Source: Flavobacterium frigoris (GTDB lineage Bacteria; Bacteroidota; Bacteroidia; Flavobacteriales; Flavobacteriaceae). From it: DNA of 64,000 bases. Made by a program: the position numbers and the translations under genes. Positions 37,172 through 47,365 of this stretch are shown here, one piece after another. The stretch spans positions 62,001-126,000 of the forward strand of contig NZ_FOFZ01000010.1 in assembly GCF_900111075.1 (NCBI RefSeq), read 5' to 3'. How positions within the stretch are numbered: the first letter of the stretch is position 1; every line of letters begins with the position of its first letter. The notes beneath the pieces were generated by a model. It did no database searches, was not told where the DNA came from, and saw only the letters and a list, made by a program, of their open reading frames with translations.

Positions 37172-37984
37172 CTACGGTTGAGATATACCAGAAGCCTCTA
37201 AAGAAACAATAACAACAACAATCCCGCTAACCTTCATGCCATTATTAACATTTGTGTAACTAAAATTGAATTTAAGTTTTTTCGTAGTTTCATCATAACT
37301 AAATTCTGATATCGCAAGGCCTTGCATATCTGGTCCATTATCATAACTACTATAGGTAAAGTTATTACCTTTAACATCTATAATCTCTATTTGTAGATTC
37401 GAATTAAGTGTTAACAACTGAGAAGCAGTACCAAAATCTTGAACACCCAAATGCAAAAATAAATTTGTTCCAGCAGGTTCCCAAGGAGTACTACTAGACA
37501 CATTTACTCTTTGCAAATCAAATCCATAGTCTACTCGCCCATTGTCATACACCTGTTTAGTAACTGCCGAAGCATATCTTACATTTCTAGAAACGAACGG
37601 TAACTTATTTGTTTGATCAAACTTTGTACCGTCTGTTTCTTCTCCAGAAACAGTTAAAGTTATGGCACCAAACTTCGCTGCCTCATCAAAACCAACACCA
37701 GCTGTTCCTGTTGCTCCTGTTGCTCCTGTTGCTCCTGTTGCTCCTGTCGCTCCAACTGCTCCACTTGCTCCAACCAATCCTGTTGTACCTGTTACCCCTG
37801 GTATCCCTTGGATTCCTTGGATTCCCTGAATTCCTTGAATCCCCTGAATCCCCTGCGCTCCATCTTTACCATCAATACCATCAATACCATTTTTACCATC
37901 TTCTGGAGTACAACTGAAAACCAACACTCCCAAACCACAAACTAGAATACTTTTACTTATTCCTTTTAATAAATTTTTAACCAT
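37172..37984 (-). CDS. Collagen-like lipoprotein with Gly-X-Y repeats
   Basis: 270 residues. Lipobox VLVFSC (Cys near 25), so envelope-anchored. Residues about 30-98 are uninterrupted Gly-X-Y triplets ([14 protein letters not shown] repeated five times, GATGATGAT runs), enough for a collagen-type triple helix. The remaining 170 residues form a beta-rich domain ([18 protein letters not shown]...) of unknown family. The triplets are encoded by 9-base units that are almost identical at DNA level (GGNATTCAA and GGNGCAACA types), so the number of repeats could change by slippage. Likely a surface protein for adhesion; this is inference. -7 element TATATTTG at 38015-38022. Confidence 0.85.
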   Translation of the reverse strand: MVKNLLKGISKSILVCGLGVLVFSCTPEDGKNGIDGIDGKDGAQGIQGIQGIQGIQGIQGIPGVTGTTGLVGASGAVGATGATGATGATGATGTAGVGFDEAAKFGAITLTVSGEETDGTKFDQTNKLPFVSRNVRYASAVTKQVYDNGRVDYGFDLQRVNVSSSTPWEPAGTNLFLHLGVQDFGTASQLLTLNSNLQIEIIDVKGNNFTYSSYDNGPDMQGLAISEFSYDETTKKLKFNFSYTNVNNGMKVSGIVVVIVSLEASGISQP

Positions 37985-38014
37985 AATTTCTTTATAAATT
38001 AGTTATTTTTTACG

Positions 38015-38022
38015 CAAATATA
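38015..38022 (-). promoter_or_regulatory. -7 element TATATTTG for the collagen-like gene
   Basis: Minus-strand TATATTTG, 30 bases upstream of the ATG. Confidence 0.55.
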
Positions 38023-38372
38023 TATACTATTTAAAAAAAAGAAAAAAGATAAATTAAAAGATAAAATACATAACATAACGCACTAATACTGCTTTCAGAG
38101 GCTATTTTTTTTCGAATCTTATTCATTTTGCTTGATAGTATGGAGCTTCTACCCAACTTATCAGGTTTAAAAAAAAACTCAAAATCATCTTGCTGCATCA
38201 ACGACAGAATCACCTCATCAATAAAAAAAGCTTCATTATCTAGCTACTGCAACTTTAATTTTCTTATTCCTCTTAAGTCCTTAATTTAGGTTTTAATATT
38301 TGTACTTAAAGCAACTGCCTTCCTTACTGATTTTACCTATAATGTTTACTTTTTTAACTGTATATGTATTAT
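38023..38372. other. Intergenic region between the collagen-like gene and the isocitrate dehydrogenase remnant
   Basis: About 350 AT-rich bases. A 60-codon minus-strand frame (38031-38213) without a recognisable product lies here; it has no supporting start context. I see no similarity to the missing upstream part of the isocitrate dehydrogenase gene. Confidence 0.5.
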
Positions 38373-38671
38373 GATTGATTTCCATGTAGAGGAGTTGTAC
38401 AAATTAATAACTGTAGATCTCCTTTTTATTTAGCGATGTATTGAGCTAGCCACTTTAACAACTCAAGCCAAAGACACGTAATTACAAGTTATGTTTACTC
38501 CTATTATAAAAGAATTCGAAGAAAACGAAACAAAAAATTATTATTGAATTTATTGCAGCCTTAGGAAAACCTCAACATATAAGTCTTTATTACCAGCCTA
38601 ACCCTAAATTAACAGGCAGGGTAATGCGTACTAGTCCAACATTTAATGCTATTTTAGCTAAAATTACTTAA
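38373..38671 (+). pseudogene. Decayed 3' end of a second monomeric isocitrate dehydrogenase gene
   Basis: Aligns collinearly with the last 297 bases of the intact gene (36526-36822), roughly 70% identical by eye and with a net difference of 2 bases. Translated pieces match: VQINNCRSPFYLAMY against [15 protein letters not shown], and the DNA of the last 30 codon-bases (ACATTTAATGCTATTTTAGC) is identical. Stops appear at once (TGA after D and after AMY) and the frame is lost. The first 1.9 kb of the gene is missing. Even the terminator is echoed at 38696-38730 (AAAAGACAA...TTGCCTTTTTT). Confidence 0.85.
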
Positions 38672-38805
38672 TTAATACGTTCACTTACTCTACTTTAAAA
38701 GACAATGATCAACGGTTGCCTTTTTTATTATTAATATTTTTTTAACCTTTGTTTAATAGCATTTCACTTACCGTTACTCCAAATTTGTAATTCTAAATAA
38801 ATAGT

Positions 38806-41187
38806 ATGTTTTTCAAGAAAATTATCATCTTAATTGTCGGATTCTTATTTACACTATCCTCCTATTCTCAAGATAAATTTACACTTAGCGGTGTAATTAC
38901 AGATATAAAAAATAACGAAACACTTATTGGTGTGAATGTTTACATTCCTGAAATCAAATCAAGTACTACAACAAATGAGTATGGATTTTATTCGATAACA
39001 CTTCCTGAAGCTACTTATACCGTTTTAATTAGCTACATCGGGTTTCAGATTGAATCCCAAAAAATAGAATTATCTGAAAATAAAAAAATGAATTTCAGTC
39101 TATCTGAAAGTGGTGAAATCCTTAAAGAAGTAATCATTACAGATAATAGTCCCCGTAGCGCTATTCGTTCTCCAGAAATGAGTCTCAACAAACTTTCCAT
39201 TTCTGCCATCAAAAAAATGCCTGTTGTCCTTGGTGAAGTCGATGTCCTAAAATCACTTTTACTACTCCCCGGAGTAACGAACGCGGGTGAAGGAGCTTCT
39301 GGATTCAATGTACGTGGTGGTGGTGCAGATCAAAATCTGATTTTACTAGATGAAGCTACCATATTTAATTCCTCACATGTTTTTGGTTTTTTCTCCGTTT
39401 TTAATCCTGACGCCATCAAAGATTTAAAATTATATAAAGGAGGTATTCCAGCAAATTTTGGAGGTCGGGTTTCTTCCGTTTTGGACATTTATCAAAAAGA
39501 CGGAAGCAGCAAAGGATTCCACATGAATGGTGGTATAGGATTAATCTCGTCCAGGCTTTTACTGGAAGGTCCATTAGTAAAAGACAAAGGCTCTTTCTTG
39601 ATCGGCGGTAGAAGTTCTTATGCCCATTTATTTTTAAAACTTTCTGAAGATCAAAAAGATAATTCTGCTTATTTTTATGATTTGAATACCAAAATCAGCT
39701 ACAAATTAAACCCAAATAACAACTTGTTTCTATCAGGATATTTTGGGAGAGATGTATTTTCATTAAATAAAAGCTTTACTAATATTTATGGCAATTCGAT
39801 TTTGAATCTAAGATGGAACCACCTTTTCTCAGACAAACTGTTTTCAAACCTATCCCTTATCTATAGCGACTATTACTATGGATTAGATTTGGATTTCGTT
39901 GGATTCAAATGGGATTCAGGAATTAAGAATTACAATATAAAATATGATTTCAAAAATTATATTTCTGATAAATTCAAATTAAATTATGGTGTAAATGCCA
40001 TTTACTATGATTTTAATCCAGGAACCATACGGCCATCTAATAGCGACTCAGGAATCAATTTCGACCAATTGGACAAAAAATATGCATTCGAACCTTCTGT
40101 CTATATTAGTGCAGTTCAGGAAATTTCAACTAGGTTCTCTCTTTCCTATGGACTTCGATACAGTCAATTTTACAGATTAGGATCGTCGACAGTGAACATT
40201 TATGAAAATAACAGCCCACTAAATTTCAATACGGATTTACAAATTTATGAAAAAGCAACACCTATAGGAACTAAATTCTACGACAAGAATGAGGTGATTC
40301 AAAGTTACAATAATCTTGAACCTCGATTCTCAGCTTCTTATCAGCTAAACGATGCACAATCAATAAAAGTAAGTTATAATAGAATGACCCAATATTTACA
40401 ATTAATTTCCAATACGTCATCTCCTACCCCACTAGATGTATGGATGCCAAGTGATAATTTTATAAAGCCACAAATTGCAGACCAAGTGGCTATTGGTTAT
40501 TTTAGGAACTTTAAAGAGGATAGCTACTCGCTGGAAGTAGAGACCTATTATAAAGAAGTCAAAAATAGATTGGATTATATTGATGGCGCTAATTTAATTG
40601 CAAATAAAGCCATCGAACAAATAGTTTTGAATGGTCAGTTAAGATCTTATGGATTAGAGCTCATGCTCCGTAAAAACGAAGGGAAATTAAACGGATGGAT
40701 TTCCTATACTTTATCAAAATCAGAGCAACAAACTCCAGGAAGAACAGCAGAAGAGTCAGGTATAAACGGCGGTAAGTGGTACAATTCAACTTATGACAAA
40801 CTACACAACATTGCGGTTACCGGTTCTTATAATCTAAATGAAAAATGGTCTTTTGGAGCTAACTTTGCACTTCAAACTGGGCAACCTGTCAGTTATCCAA
40901 ATGGACAATACGAATACTTAGGTATTACTGTTCCAAGTTATGGACTAAGAAATGAAAACCGACTTCCTACCTATCATCACCTTGATATTTCTGCTACTTT
41001 GACCCCGAGAAAAAACGAGGGTAGAAACTGGAAAGGAGAATGGGTTTTTAGTATTTATAATCTATACAACAGGAAAAATGCGGCTTCCATTAATTTTAGA
41101 AGAAACGATGACACCGGAAATAATGAAGCTATAAAAACTTCTATTTTCGGGATAGTACCCGCCGTTAGTTACAATTTTAAATTTTAA
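38806..41187 (+). CDS. TonB-dependent receptor with N-terminal carboxypeptidase-like domain
   Basis: 793 residues. Signal peptide (IIILIVGFLFTLSSYSQ), a CarboxypepD-reg-like domain (residues about 22-105, LSGVITDIKNNETLIGVNVYIPE), a plug domain (about 115-220, FNVRGGGADQNLILLDEATIFNSSHVFGFFSVFNPDAIKDLKLYKGGIPANFGGR) and a 22-strand-type barrel to the end (ending AVSYNFKF). It imports a ligand across the outer membrane using TonB energy. The following DUF4249 gene, 29 bases on, is a frequent partner. Substrate unknown. Confidence 0.93.
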   Translation: MFFKKIIILIVGFLFTLSSYSQDKFTLSGVITDIKNNETLIGVNVYIPEIKSSTTTNEYGFYSITLPEATYTVLISYIGFQIESQKIELSENKKMNFSLSESGEILKEVIITDNSPRSAIRSPEMSLNKLSISAIKKMPVVLGEVDVLKSLLLLPGVTNAGEGASGFNVRGGGADQNLILLDEATIFNSSHVFGFFSVFNPDAIKDLKLYKGGIPANFGGRVSSVLDIYQKDGSSKGFHMNGGIGLISSRLLLEGPLVKDKGSFLIGGRSSYAHLFLKLSEDQKDNSAYFYDLNTKISYKLNPNNNLFLSGYFGRDVFSLNKSFTNIYGNSILNLRWNHLFSDKLFSNLSLIYSDYYYGLDLDFVGFKWDSGIKNYNIKYDFKNYISDKFKLNYGVNAIYYDFNPGTIRPSNSDSGINFDQLDKKYAFEPSVYISAVQEISTRFSLSYGLRYSQFYRLGSSTVNIYENNSPLNFNTDLQIYEKATPIGTKFYDKNEVIQSYNNLEPRFSASYQLNDAQSIKVSYNRMTQYLQLISNTSSPTPLDVWMPSDNFIKPQIADQVAIGYFRNFKEDSYSLEVETYYKEVKNRLDYIDGANLIANKAIEQIVLNGQLRSYGLELMLRKNEGKLNGWISYTLSKSEQQTPGRTAEESGINGGKWYNSTYDKLHNIAVTGSYNLNEKWSFGANFALQTGQPVSYPNGQYEYLGITVPSYGLRNENRLPTYHHLDISATLTPRKNEGRNWKGEWVFSIYNLYNRKNAASINFRRNDDTGNNEAIKTSIFGIVPAVSYNFKF

Positions 41188-41216
41188 GAACGGAAACGGA
41201 AATTAAAACAAATAAC

Positions 41217-42047
41217 ATGAAAAAAGCAATTCAATATACAGCACTATTATTATCCTTTCTCTTAATCAGTTGTGAAGAAGTTGTGGATGTAAATTTAGAT
41301 ACTGCCTCTCCAAAACTAGTTATAGAAGCATCTATCAACTGGCTTAAAGGAACCGACGGAAATTTGCAAACAATACAATTAACGACAACAACAGGCTACT
41401 TCAGCAATACAATTCCAGTCGTATCGGGAGCAACAATATTTATTACAAACAGCTCCAATGCCCAATTTAATTTTATTGAAACCCCTAAAACGGGAGAATA
41501 CATTTGCAATAATTTTATACCCGTGATCAACGAGACCTATGTCCTAACGGTAATACACGATGGAGCTACTTATAACGCTACAGAAAAGCTAAAATCAGTA
41601 TCCCCAATTTCTGAAATCGTTCAAAATAATGAAGGAGGATTTACTGGAAAAAATATTGAAATCAAAACCTATTATACGGATCCAGCTGACGAATCTAATT
41701 ATTATCTATACAAATACATTTATTCAAACCAAAAAAAGAAAAATTATTATGCAGATGAAGATACTTTTTTTCAAGGAAATAAATTTTTCAGCATTTCACA
41801 AAGCGATGACTTAAAGGTAGGAGATGAAGTCACTGTAAGCCATTACGGAATTTCTAAAGCCTATTATAATTATATTAATGTAATAGTGAGCATTGCCGGT
41901 GGCAATGGCGGAGGACCTTTTCAGTCCCCACCTGCAACTGTTAGAGGAAATATTATTAATACCACTAATGCAGCTAATGCAGCTAACTACCCATTGGGTT
42001 ATTTTGCTGTAAGTGAAACGGACACACGAACCTATACAATACAATAG
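41217..42047 (+). CDS. DUF4249 lipoprotein
   Basis: 276 residues. Lipobox LLISC (Cys near 19), then EEVVDVNLDTASPKLVIEASI, the standard opening of DUF4249 proteins. All-beta domain follows. Surface or periplasmic accessory of the TonB receptor just upstream; the exact role of the family is not known. Somewhat shorter than many members, which run to 350 or more, but the end shows no sign of truncation. Confidence 0.88.
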   Translation: MKKAIQYTALLLSFLLISCEEVVDVNLDTASPKLVIEASINWLKGTDGNLQTIQLTTTTGYFSNTIPVVSGATIFITNSSNAQFNFIETPKTGEYICNNFIPVINETYVLTVIHDGATYNATEKLKSVSPISEIVQNNEGGFTGKNIEIKTYYTDPADESNYYLYKYIYSNQKKKNYYADEDTFFQGNKFFSISQSDDLKVGDEVTVSHYGISKAYYNYINVIVSIAGGNGGGPFQSPPATVRGNIINTTNAANAANYPLGYFAVSETDTRTYTIQ

Positions 42048-42068
42048 TATCCTTAATCAGATTTTGAT

Positions 42069-42076
42069 TAACTTTG
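42069..42076 (+). promoter_or_regulatory. -7 element TAACTTTG upstream of the thiamine pyrophosphokinase gene
   Basis: TAACTTTG, consensus TAnnTTTG, 72 bases before the ATG. Confidence 0.5.
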
Positions 42077-42148
42077 CAAAACTGAAATTCGATTGCCTTT
42101 CAATCTAATTTTAAATTTTAAAAATAAAACCGAAATCTATTCTCTAAA

Positions 42149-42811
42149 ATGTCCTCACACCACATCGTTCGCGACGACCAAGAACCCGCATTAATAATAG
42201 CAAATGGTGCTTCTTGCGATCCAGAATTACTCGGGCAATTATTAGAATGGTCACCACTAGTGATTGTACTAGACTCTGCTATGGAAAGAGTAATGAAACT
42301 CGATATAAAGGTCGATGTCTTATTAGGAGATTTTGACCGAAATTTTGATGCAGAGTCCTACAGAAAATCTCAGTATCCCATTGAAATCGTACATACCCCA
42401 GACCAAAGTAAAACAGATCTCGAAAAAGCCTTTGATTACTTGTATGAAAGAAAAATTCCTGCAGTAAATGTTGTTTGGGCAACCGGAAAACGCACGGATC
42501 ATACGATAACAAATCTTACTAATATCGTTCGCTATCGCGAAAAATTAAAAATTGTAATTCTGGACGACCATTCCAAGGTTTTTTTATTATCCAAAAGATT
42601 CGAAAAATGGTACACTGCAAACACCCCTATTTCACTAATTCCAATAGGTCATGTTACTGGAATTCACTCTGAAAATTTATTTTATCCCTTAAAAGATGAC
42701 AGTTTAACCATTGGTTATCGCACTGGTAGCAGCAACCACGTGGTAAAAGACGGGATTGTAATTATAGAACATGATGCAGGTGATCTCTTGATGATGGAGT
42801 GCAGTGATTAA
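42149..42811 (+). CDS. Thiamine diphosphokinase
   Basis: Transfers pyrophosphate from ATP to thiamine to make thiamine diphosphate. 220 residues, normal. IIANGASC, DVLLGDFDR and HTPDQSKTDLEKAFDYL are the ATP/Mg motifs, and TGKRTDHTITNLTNI the substrate-binding helix; the small beta domain follows with TGSSNHVVKDGIVIIEHDAGDLLMME. Monocistronic by spacing. Confidence 0.93.
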   Translation: MSSHHIVRDDQEPALIIANGASCDPELLGQLLEWSPLVIVLDSAMERVMKLDIKVDVLLGDFDRNFDAESYRKSQYPIEIVHTPDQSKTDLEKAFDYLYERKIPAVNVVWATGKRTDHTITNLTNIVRYREKLKIVILDDHSKVFLLSKRFEKWYTANTPISLIPIGHVTGIHSENLFYPLKDDSLTIGYRTGSSNHVVKDGIVIIEHDAGDLLMMECSD

Positions 42812-42933
42812 TTTTTAATTCCAAAAAAATAAAACAAATCTTTAGTAAATCACTAAAGCAACACTTTTTTACATAACTTGCTACAAATCTTGATTTTAAA
42901 AGAAATCGCCATATTTGCCTTGAAATAAAAGAA

Positions 42934-43893
42934 ATGACACCTAAAAAGAATACTGAAAAAACAAATTTACACCCAAGAAATCAACACCGATTTCGATACG
43001 ATTTTAAACTTTTAATAGAAAACTGCCCAGAATTAAAAGCATATGTTTCTATAAATGAGCACGATATTGAAACGATTGATTTTAGTGATCCAGAAGCTGT
43101 AAAGGCTTTAAATAAGGCATTATTAGTTAGCTATTACGATATTAATAATTGGGATATTCCCGCAAACTATCTTTGTCCTCCCATCCCTGGAAGAGCAGAC
43201 TATATTCATTATATCGCTGATTTACTAGCTGGCAGTAATAATGGCATAATCCCAAAAGGCAATGCAATTCAAGGTTTAGATATTGGCGTTGGCGCTAATT
43301 GTATTTATCCAATAATTGGAAATGTAGAATATGGTTGGAGTTTTGTAGGAACGGATATTGATGAAAAAGCAATTGAGAACTGCAGTAAAATAATTGAAGC
43401 CAACCCAAAATTAGTTGATTTTATAAGTCTGCAACAACAAACTGAAGCTCGTTTTATTTTTAAAAACATTATTACACCTGAAGATAAATTTGCATTCACG
43501 ATTTGTAATCCGCCTTTTCACAAATCACAAGAAGAAGCCACAAAAGCTTCTTTGCGAAAAGTGAATAATTTAGAATCTCGCGATTTTGTAAATAAAGCAA
43601 CAAAGCCCATTTTAAATTTTGGGGGTCATAATGCGGAATTATGGTGCGAAGGTGGAGAACTAGGCTTCATTACCCAAATGATATATGAAAGTGCTAAATA
43701 TCCTATGCAATGTTTTTGGTTCACTACTTTAGTTTCAAAGCAATCCCATCTTTCTAGTATCTATAAAACATTGAACAAGGTTAATGTTGTGGAAATAAAA
43801 ACTATTGATATGGCTCAAGGCCAAAAAACAAGCCGCATAATTGCTTGGACGTTTCTGAGCGAAGGACAACAAAAACAGTGGAAATTTGAATAA
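42934..43893 (+). CDS. rlmF: 23S rRNA (adenine-1618-N6)-methyltransferase
   Basis: Makes m6A1618 in 23S rRNA. 319 residues. LHPRNQHRFRYDFKLLIENCPEL is the typical start, GLDIGVGANCIYPIIG the SAM-binding motif I, and ICNPPFHKSQEEA the NPPF catalytic motif IV. FGGHNAELWCEGGELGFI follows. A near-consensus element CATATTTG lies about 20 bases upstream. Confidence 0.95.
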   Translation: MTPKKNTEKTNLHPRNQHRFRYDFKLLIENCPELKAYVSINEHDIETIDFSDPEAVKALNKALLVSYYDINNWDIPANYLCPPIPGRADYIHYIADLLAGSNNGIIPKGNAIQGLDIGVGANCIYPIIGNVEYGWSFVGTDIDEKAIENCSKIIEANPKLVDFISLQQQTEARFIFKNIITPEDKFAFTICNPPFHKSQEEATKASLRKVNNLESRDFVNKATKPILNFGGHNAELWCEGGELGFITQMIYESAKYPMQCFWFTTLVSKQSHLSSIYKTLNKVNVVEIKTIDMAQGQKTSRIIAWTFLSEGQQKQWKFE

Positions 43894-43922
43894 TTAAAAC
43901 TTTACCGATTAAAAACAAGCTT

Positions 43923-43970
43923 AAAACGACAAAGCCCTTTTTTATTATAAAAGGGCTTTGTCGTTTTTAT
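43923..43970 (+). terminator. Terminator after rlmF
   Basis: AAAACGACAAAGCCCTTTT mirrored exactly (19-bp perfect stem), 7-base loop, T run after. Confidence 0.9.
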
Positions 43971-44167
43971 TATATAAAAATTAAACCAATACGACCTACT
44001 CCTAAAAAAAAAAATCAAATTCTACTACTAAAATGGAACTAAAAAGATTTATCCGCAAAAAAAAGACCGAAACAAAAGAATACAATAATACCCAAACTTA
44101 AAAATAACATAAAAATGCTGTTTTGTTAATAATTAACATAAAAATAACATTTTCGCTATTTTAATTG

Positions 44168-44175
44168 TAAATTTG
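44168..44175 (+). promoter_or_regulatory. -7 element TAAATTTG for the large TonB receptor
   Basis: TAAATTTG, 25 bases before the ATG. Confidence 0.55.
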
Positions 44176-44200
44176 CTGTAAACTCAAACAATCCCAAACT

Positions 44201-47200
44201 ATGAAAAAACTACTATTTATTTTAACCTTAATTTTTTCTGCAGGATTAACTGCGCAAGAGATTAAAGTTTCAGGAGTCGTAACAGACAACACAAAAGCCC
44301 CTTTACCAGGTACATCAATTCTGGTTAAGGGAACAACGAAAGGATCATCAACCGATGCCGACGGAAAATATGTAATATCTGCCGCTATCGGAGATGTTTT
44401 ACAATTTTCTTTTGTAGGATTTGAAAGTAAAAGTGTAAAAGTTACTGGAAGCACAGTAAATGTATCTCTAGCTGAAAGTGGAGAAACACTGCAAGATGTA
44501 GTGGTATTAGGATCGCGAAGTGCTGCAAGAACCGTTACAGAATCTGCTGTGCCTATTGATGTGATTAGTATGAAAGACATTGCTTCACAAGGACCACAAG
44601 CCAACTTAAATCAAATATTAAACATGGTTGCTCCATCTTTTACATCAAACACTACAACTGTAGCTGATGGAACGGATCATATTGACCCAGCTCAATTAAG
44701 AGGTTTAGGGCCAGACCAAGTATTAGTATTAGTAAACGGAAAAAGAAGACACACATCTTCTCTTGTAAACATTAATGGATCACCAGGAAGAGGGTCTGTA
44801 GGAACAGATTTAAATGCTATTCCTGCATTTGCAATTGATAAAATCGAAGTATTAAGAGACGGTGCTTCTGCACAATACGGATCTGATGCGATTGCTGGTG
44901 TAATTAACGTAAATGTTAAAAAAGCAACAAATAAGTTAGACATTAATATCTTAGGGGGAAGTCAAGTTTCTAAAGGTTCTAATGACCATAGAGGTGGTAA
45001 CGATGGAAACAACTTACAAATAGATTTGAACTACGGTACGGGTCTTGGTAAAGAAAAAAGTTTCATCAACGCAACTGCGAGTTTTCAATTAAGAGGACAA
45101 ACAAGTAGAGCAAATGATGTAACTGGTGGACTATTCAGTGCTTTTAATGCTATTGAACAAAGAGCTACAGAAGCTGATACTAATATCAATGCTTTATGGG
45201 GAAATATTAACAACACTCCTAATTCTGAACAAATACTTACTACTATTAAAACTTATGCACCGCAAATAAGTTATTTTACTGCAGGACAACAAGCATCAAT
45301 TCTTGGTGCAACTTCGATAAGCTCTATGCAAACTGCATTAAACTTTGATGCAACTGCTGGAGAATTAGCTTATAGAAAATTAGAAAGAAGTGCTTTCAAT
45401 ATGAAGGTGGGACAATCATCATTACAAAGTGCGCAATTTTTCTTGAATGCTGCTTACCCTATCAACGAGAATCTTGAAGTATACGCTTTTGGAGGTACTA
45501 GTCATAGAACAGGTGAAGCTGCAGGTTTTTACAGAAAACCAAATCAATCAAGAGCTTACACAGCTTTATACCCTAATGGTTTCTTACCTGAAATTCACTC
45601 TACAATTAATGACATTTCTGCTGCTGCTGGACTTAGAGGTACAATCTTTAAAGATTGGAAATTTGATTTAAGTAATACTTTTGGTAGAAATGGATTTGAT
45701 TATAACATCGAAAACACATTAAATGCATCATTGAGAGAAAACTCCCCTACTGAGTTTGATGCTGGTGGATTGGCTTTTTCTCAAAACACAACTAATTTTG
45801 ATATATCAAGAAAAATTGACAAATTAAACGTTGCTTTTGGAGCAGAATTCAGACATGAAAACTTTCAAATTAAAGCTGGCGAGGAAGACTCATACAATCA
45901 ATATGATATTAATGGAAATGTTGTAACAGGAACAACGCCTTCTAATATAAAAGTTACTGATTTTTACAACGGTGTATTAGGTGGTTACGCTGGAGCTATC
46001 TACGGATCAGCAACTACTGCTTACAACGGACAAAGAGCTGGTGGAGCACAAGTATTCCCAGGATTTAAACCTGTAAATGCAGTTGACAAAGGACGCAATA
46101 GTGGTGCTGTTTATGCTGACTTAGAATACGATGTAACTGAAAAATGGATGATTAACGGAGCATTACGTTATGAGAATTATTCTGATTTTGGTGGAACTAC
46201 AAACTATAAATTAGCTTCTCGTTACAAACTAACAGAGAATATCAATCTACGTGGAGCGATTTCAACTGGGTTTAGAGCTCCTTCATTACACCAAATTTAT
46301 TTTAATTCTACAGCTACTCAATTCGTAGGAGGTGTACCATTTGAAGTAGGAACATTTAGTAATGATTCACCTGCAGCAAAATTATTAGGAATTCCACAAT
46401 TAAAACAAGAAGAGTCTCAAAGTGCAAGTATTGGTTTTACAGCTAAAATTCCTGAAGCTAAACTTACGATAACAGCTGATGCTTATTTTGTTAAAATTGC
46501 CGACAGAGTTGTACTTACTGACCAATTTTCTAGACCTAGTTTATCAACTAGTAATGGAGGTGTTGCACCAAATTATTTTTATCCTACTGGAACTACACAA
46601 AGAGATTTGCAAAATCTTTTTGACAATGCAAACGCAACAGCTGCAACATTTTTTGCTAATGGAATTGACACAGAGTCGAAAGGTATCGATATTGTAATTA
46701 GTCACAAAGCTTCTGTTGGAAATGGATTAACATTAAAAACAGATTTATCAGGAACAATATCAAATACTCAAAAAGTAGGCGACATTCACGGTTCTCAAAT
46801 ATTAAAGGATAACGGACAAATTAACAGATATTTCTCTGAGACTAGTAGAATCTATTTGGAAGAAGCGGTACCTAGAGTAAAAGCAAACTTGACGAACTCA
46901 CTTGCATACAAAAAATTCGATTTCTTTTTGAGAAACGTATATTTTGGTCAAGTAACAGATCCTAATATAGCAGATACAAACGGTGACGGGAAAATTAATG
47001 CAATTGTTGTAAATGGTTCTGCTGTTGAAAATGAACACCCAATTTGGTCTGGCAGAGTAATTACTGATTTATCTGTAGGATACAAAGTTTCAGAATCTAC
47101 TAAAGTTGTAATTGGTGCCAATAACATTTTTGATGTTTATCCATCTAGAAATTTAGGACCGCAAACAATTGCTCAAAGAGCTTCTGGAGTTGACTCTAGT

Positions 47201-47344
47201 GGAAATGTTGTTTATTCCCCTACTACATCTTCAAATAATTCAATTGATCTATCAAACGCAAATCAATTTGTATATTCAAGAAACGTTTCTCAATTTGGAC
47301 AAAACGGAAGATTCCTTTTTGCTAGATTAAGCTTTAGTTTCTAA
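44201..47344 (+). CDS. Large TonB-dependent receptor
   Basis: 1047 residues. Signal peptide (LLFILTLIFSAGLTAQ), CarboxypepD-reg-like domain (about 20-100, VSGVVTDNTKAPLPGTSILVKGTTKGSSTDADGKY), plug (about 110-235, LRGLGPDQVLVLVNGKRRH, IDKIEVLRDGASAQYGSDAIAGVINV) and a barrel with FRAPSLHQIYF and the C-terminal strand FLFARLSFSF. Not SusC-like in length or partner: no SusD gene follows. The plug wording (GKRRHTSSLVN) is that of receptors often linked to siderophore or vitamin uptake, but the ligand is unknown. Monocistronic. Confidence 0.93.
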   Translation: MKKLLFILTLIFSAGLTAQEIKVSGVVTDNTKAPLPGTSILVKGTTKGSSTDADGKYVISAAIGDVLQFSFVGFESKSVKVTGSTVNVSLAESGETLQDVVVLGSRSAARTVTESAVPIDVISMKDIASQGPQANLNQILNMVAPSFTSNTTTVADGTDHIDPAQLRGLGPDQVLVLVNGKRRHTSSLVNINGSPGRGSVGTDLNAIPAFAIDKIEVLRDGASAQYGSDAIAGVINVNVKKATNKLDINILGGSQVSKGSNDHRGGNDGNNLQIDLNYGTGLGKEKSFINATASFQLRGQTSRANDVTGGLFSAFNAIEQRATEADTNINALWGNINNTPNSEQILTTIKTYAPQISYFTAGQQASILGATSISSMQTALNFDATAGELAYRKLERSAFNMKVGQSSLQSAQFFLNAAYPINENLEVYAFGGTSHRTGEAAGFYRKPNQSRAYTALYPNGFLPEIHSTINDISAAAGLRGTIFKDWKFDLSNTFGRNGFDYNIENTLNASLRENSPTEFDAGGLAFSQNTTNFDISRKIDKLNVAFGAEFRHENFQIKAGEEDSYNQYDINGNVVTGTTPSNIKVTDFYNGVLGGYAGAIYGSATTAYNGQRAGGAQVFPGFKPVNAVDKGRNSGAVYADLEYDVTEKWMINGALRYENYSDFGGTTNYKLASRYKLTENINLRGAISTGFRAPSLHQIYFNSTATQFVGGVPFEVGTFSNDSPAAKLLGIPQLKQEESQSASIGFTAKIPEAKLTITADAYFVKIADRVVLTDQFSRPSLSTSNGGVAPNYFYPTGTTQRDLQNLFDNANATAATFFANGIDTESKGIDIVISHKASVGNGLTLKTDLSGTISNTQKVGDIHGSQILKDNGQINRYFSETSRIYLEEAVPRVKANLTNSLAYKKFDFFLRNVYFGQVTDPNIADTNGDGKINAIVVNGSAVENEHPIWSGRVITDLSVGYKVSESTKVVIGANNIFDVYPSRNLGPQTIAQRASGVDSSGNVVYSPTTSSNNSIDLSNANQFVYSRNVSQFGQNGRFLFARLSFSF

Positions 47345-47365
47345 TAAAAAATATTTTATTTAATC

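Larger units (their letters stand above)
43894..44200. other. Intergenic region between rlmF and the large TonB receptor
   Basis: Holds a strong terminator (43923-43970) and then about 200 very AT-rich bases ending in the receptor's -7 element. Nothing else seen. Confidence 0.6.

Noticed and set aside
37609..37917. 102-codon plus-strand frame of Leu/Gln repeats
   Set aside because: Antisense shadow of the Gly-X-Y repeats of the collagen-like gene.
37172..37984. 9-base direct repeats in the collagen-like gene as a CRISPR-like array
   Set aside because: Repeats are contiguous, in frame and encode Gly-X-Y triplets; there are no spacers or cas genes.
38031..38213. 60-codon minus-strand frame with MQQDDFEFFFKPDKLG
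   Set aside because: No known family, no promoter or start context, AT-rich low-complexity end; the frame could be chance. Kept only as part of the intergenic description.
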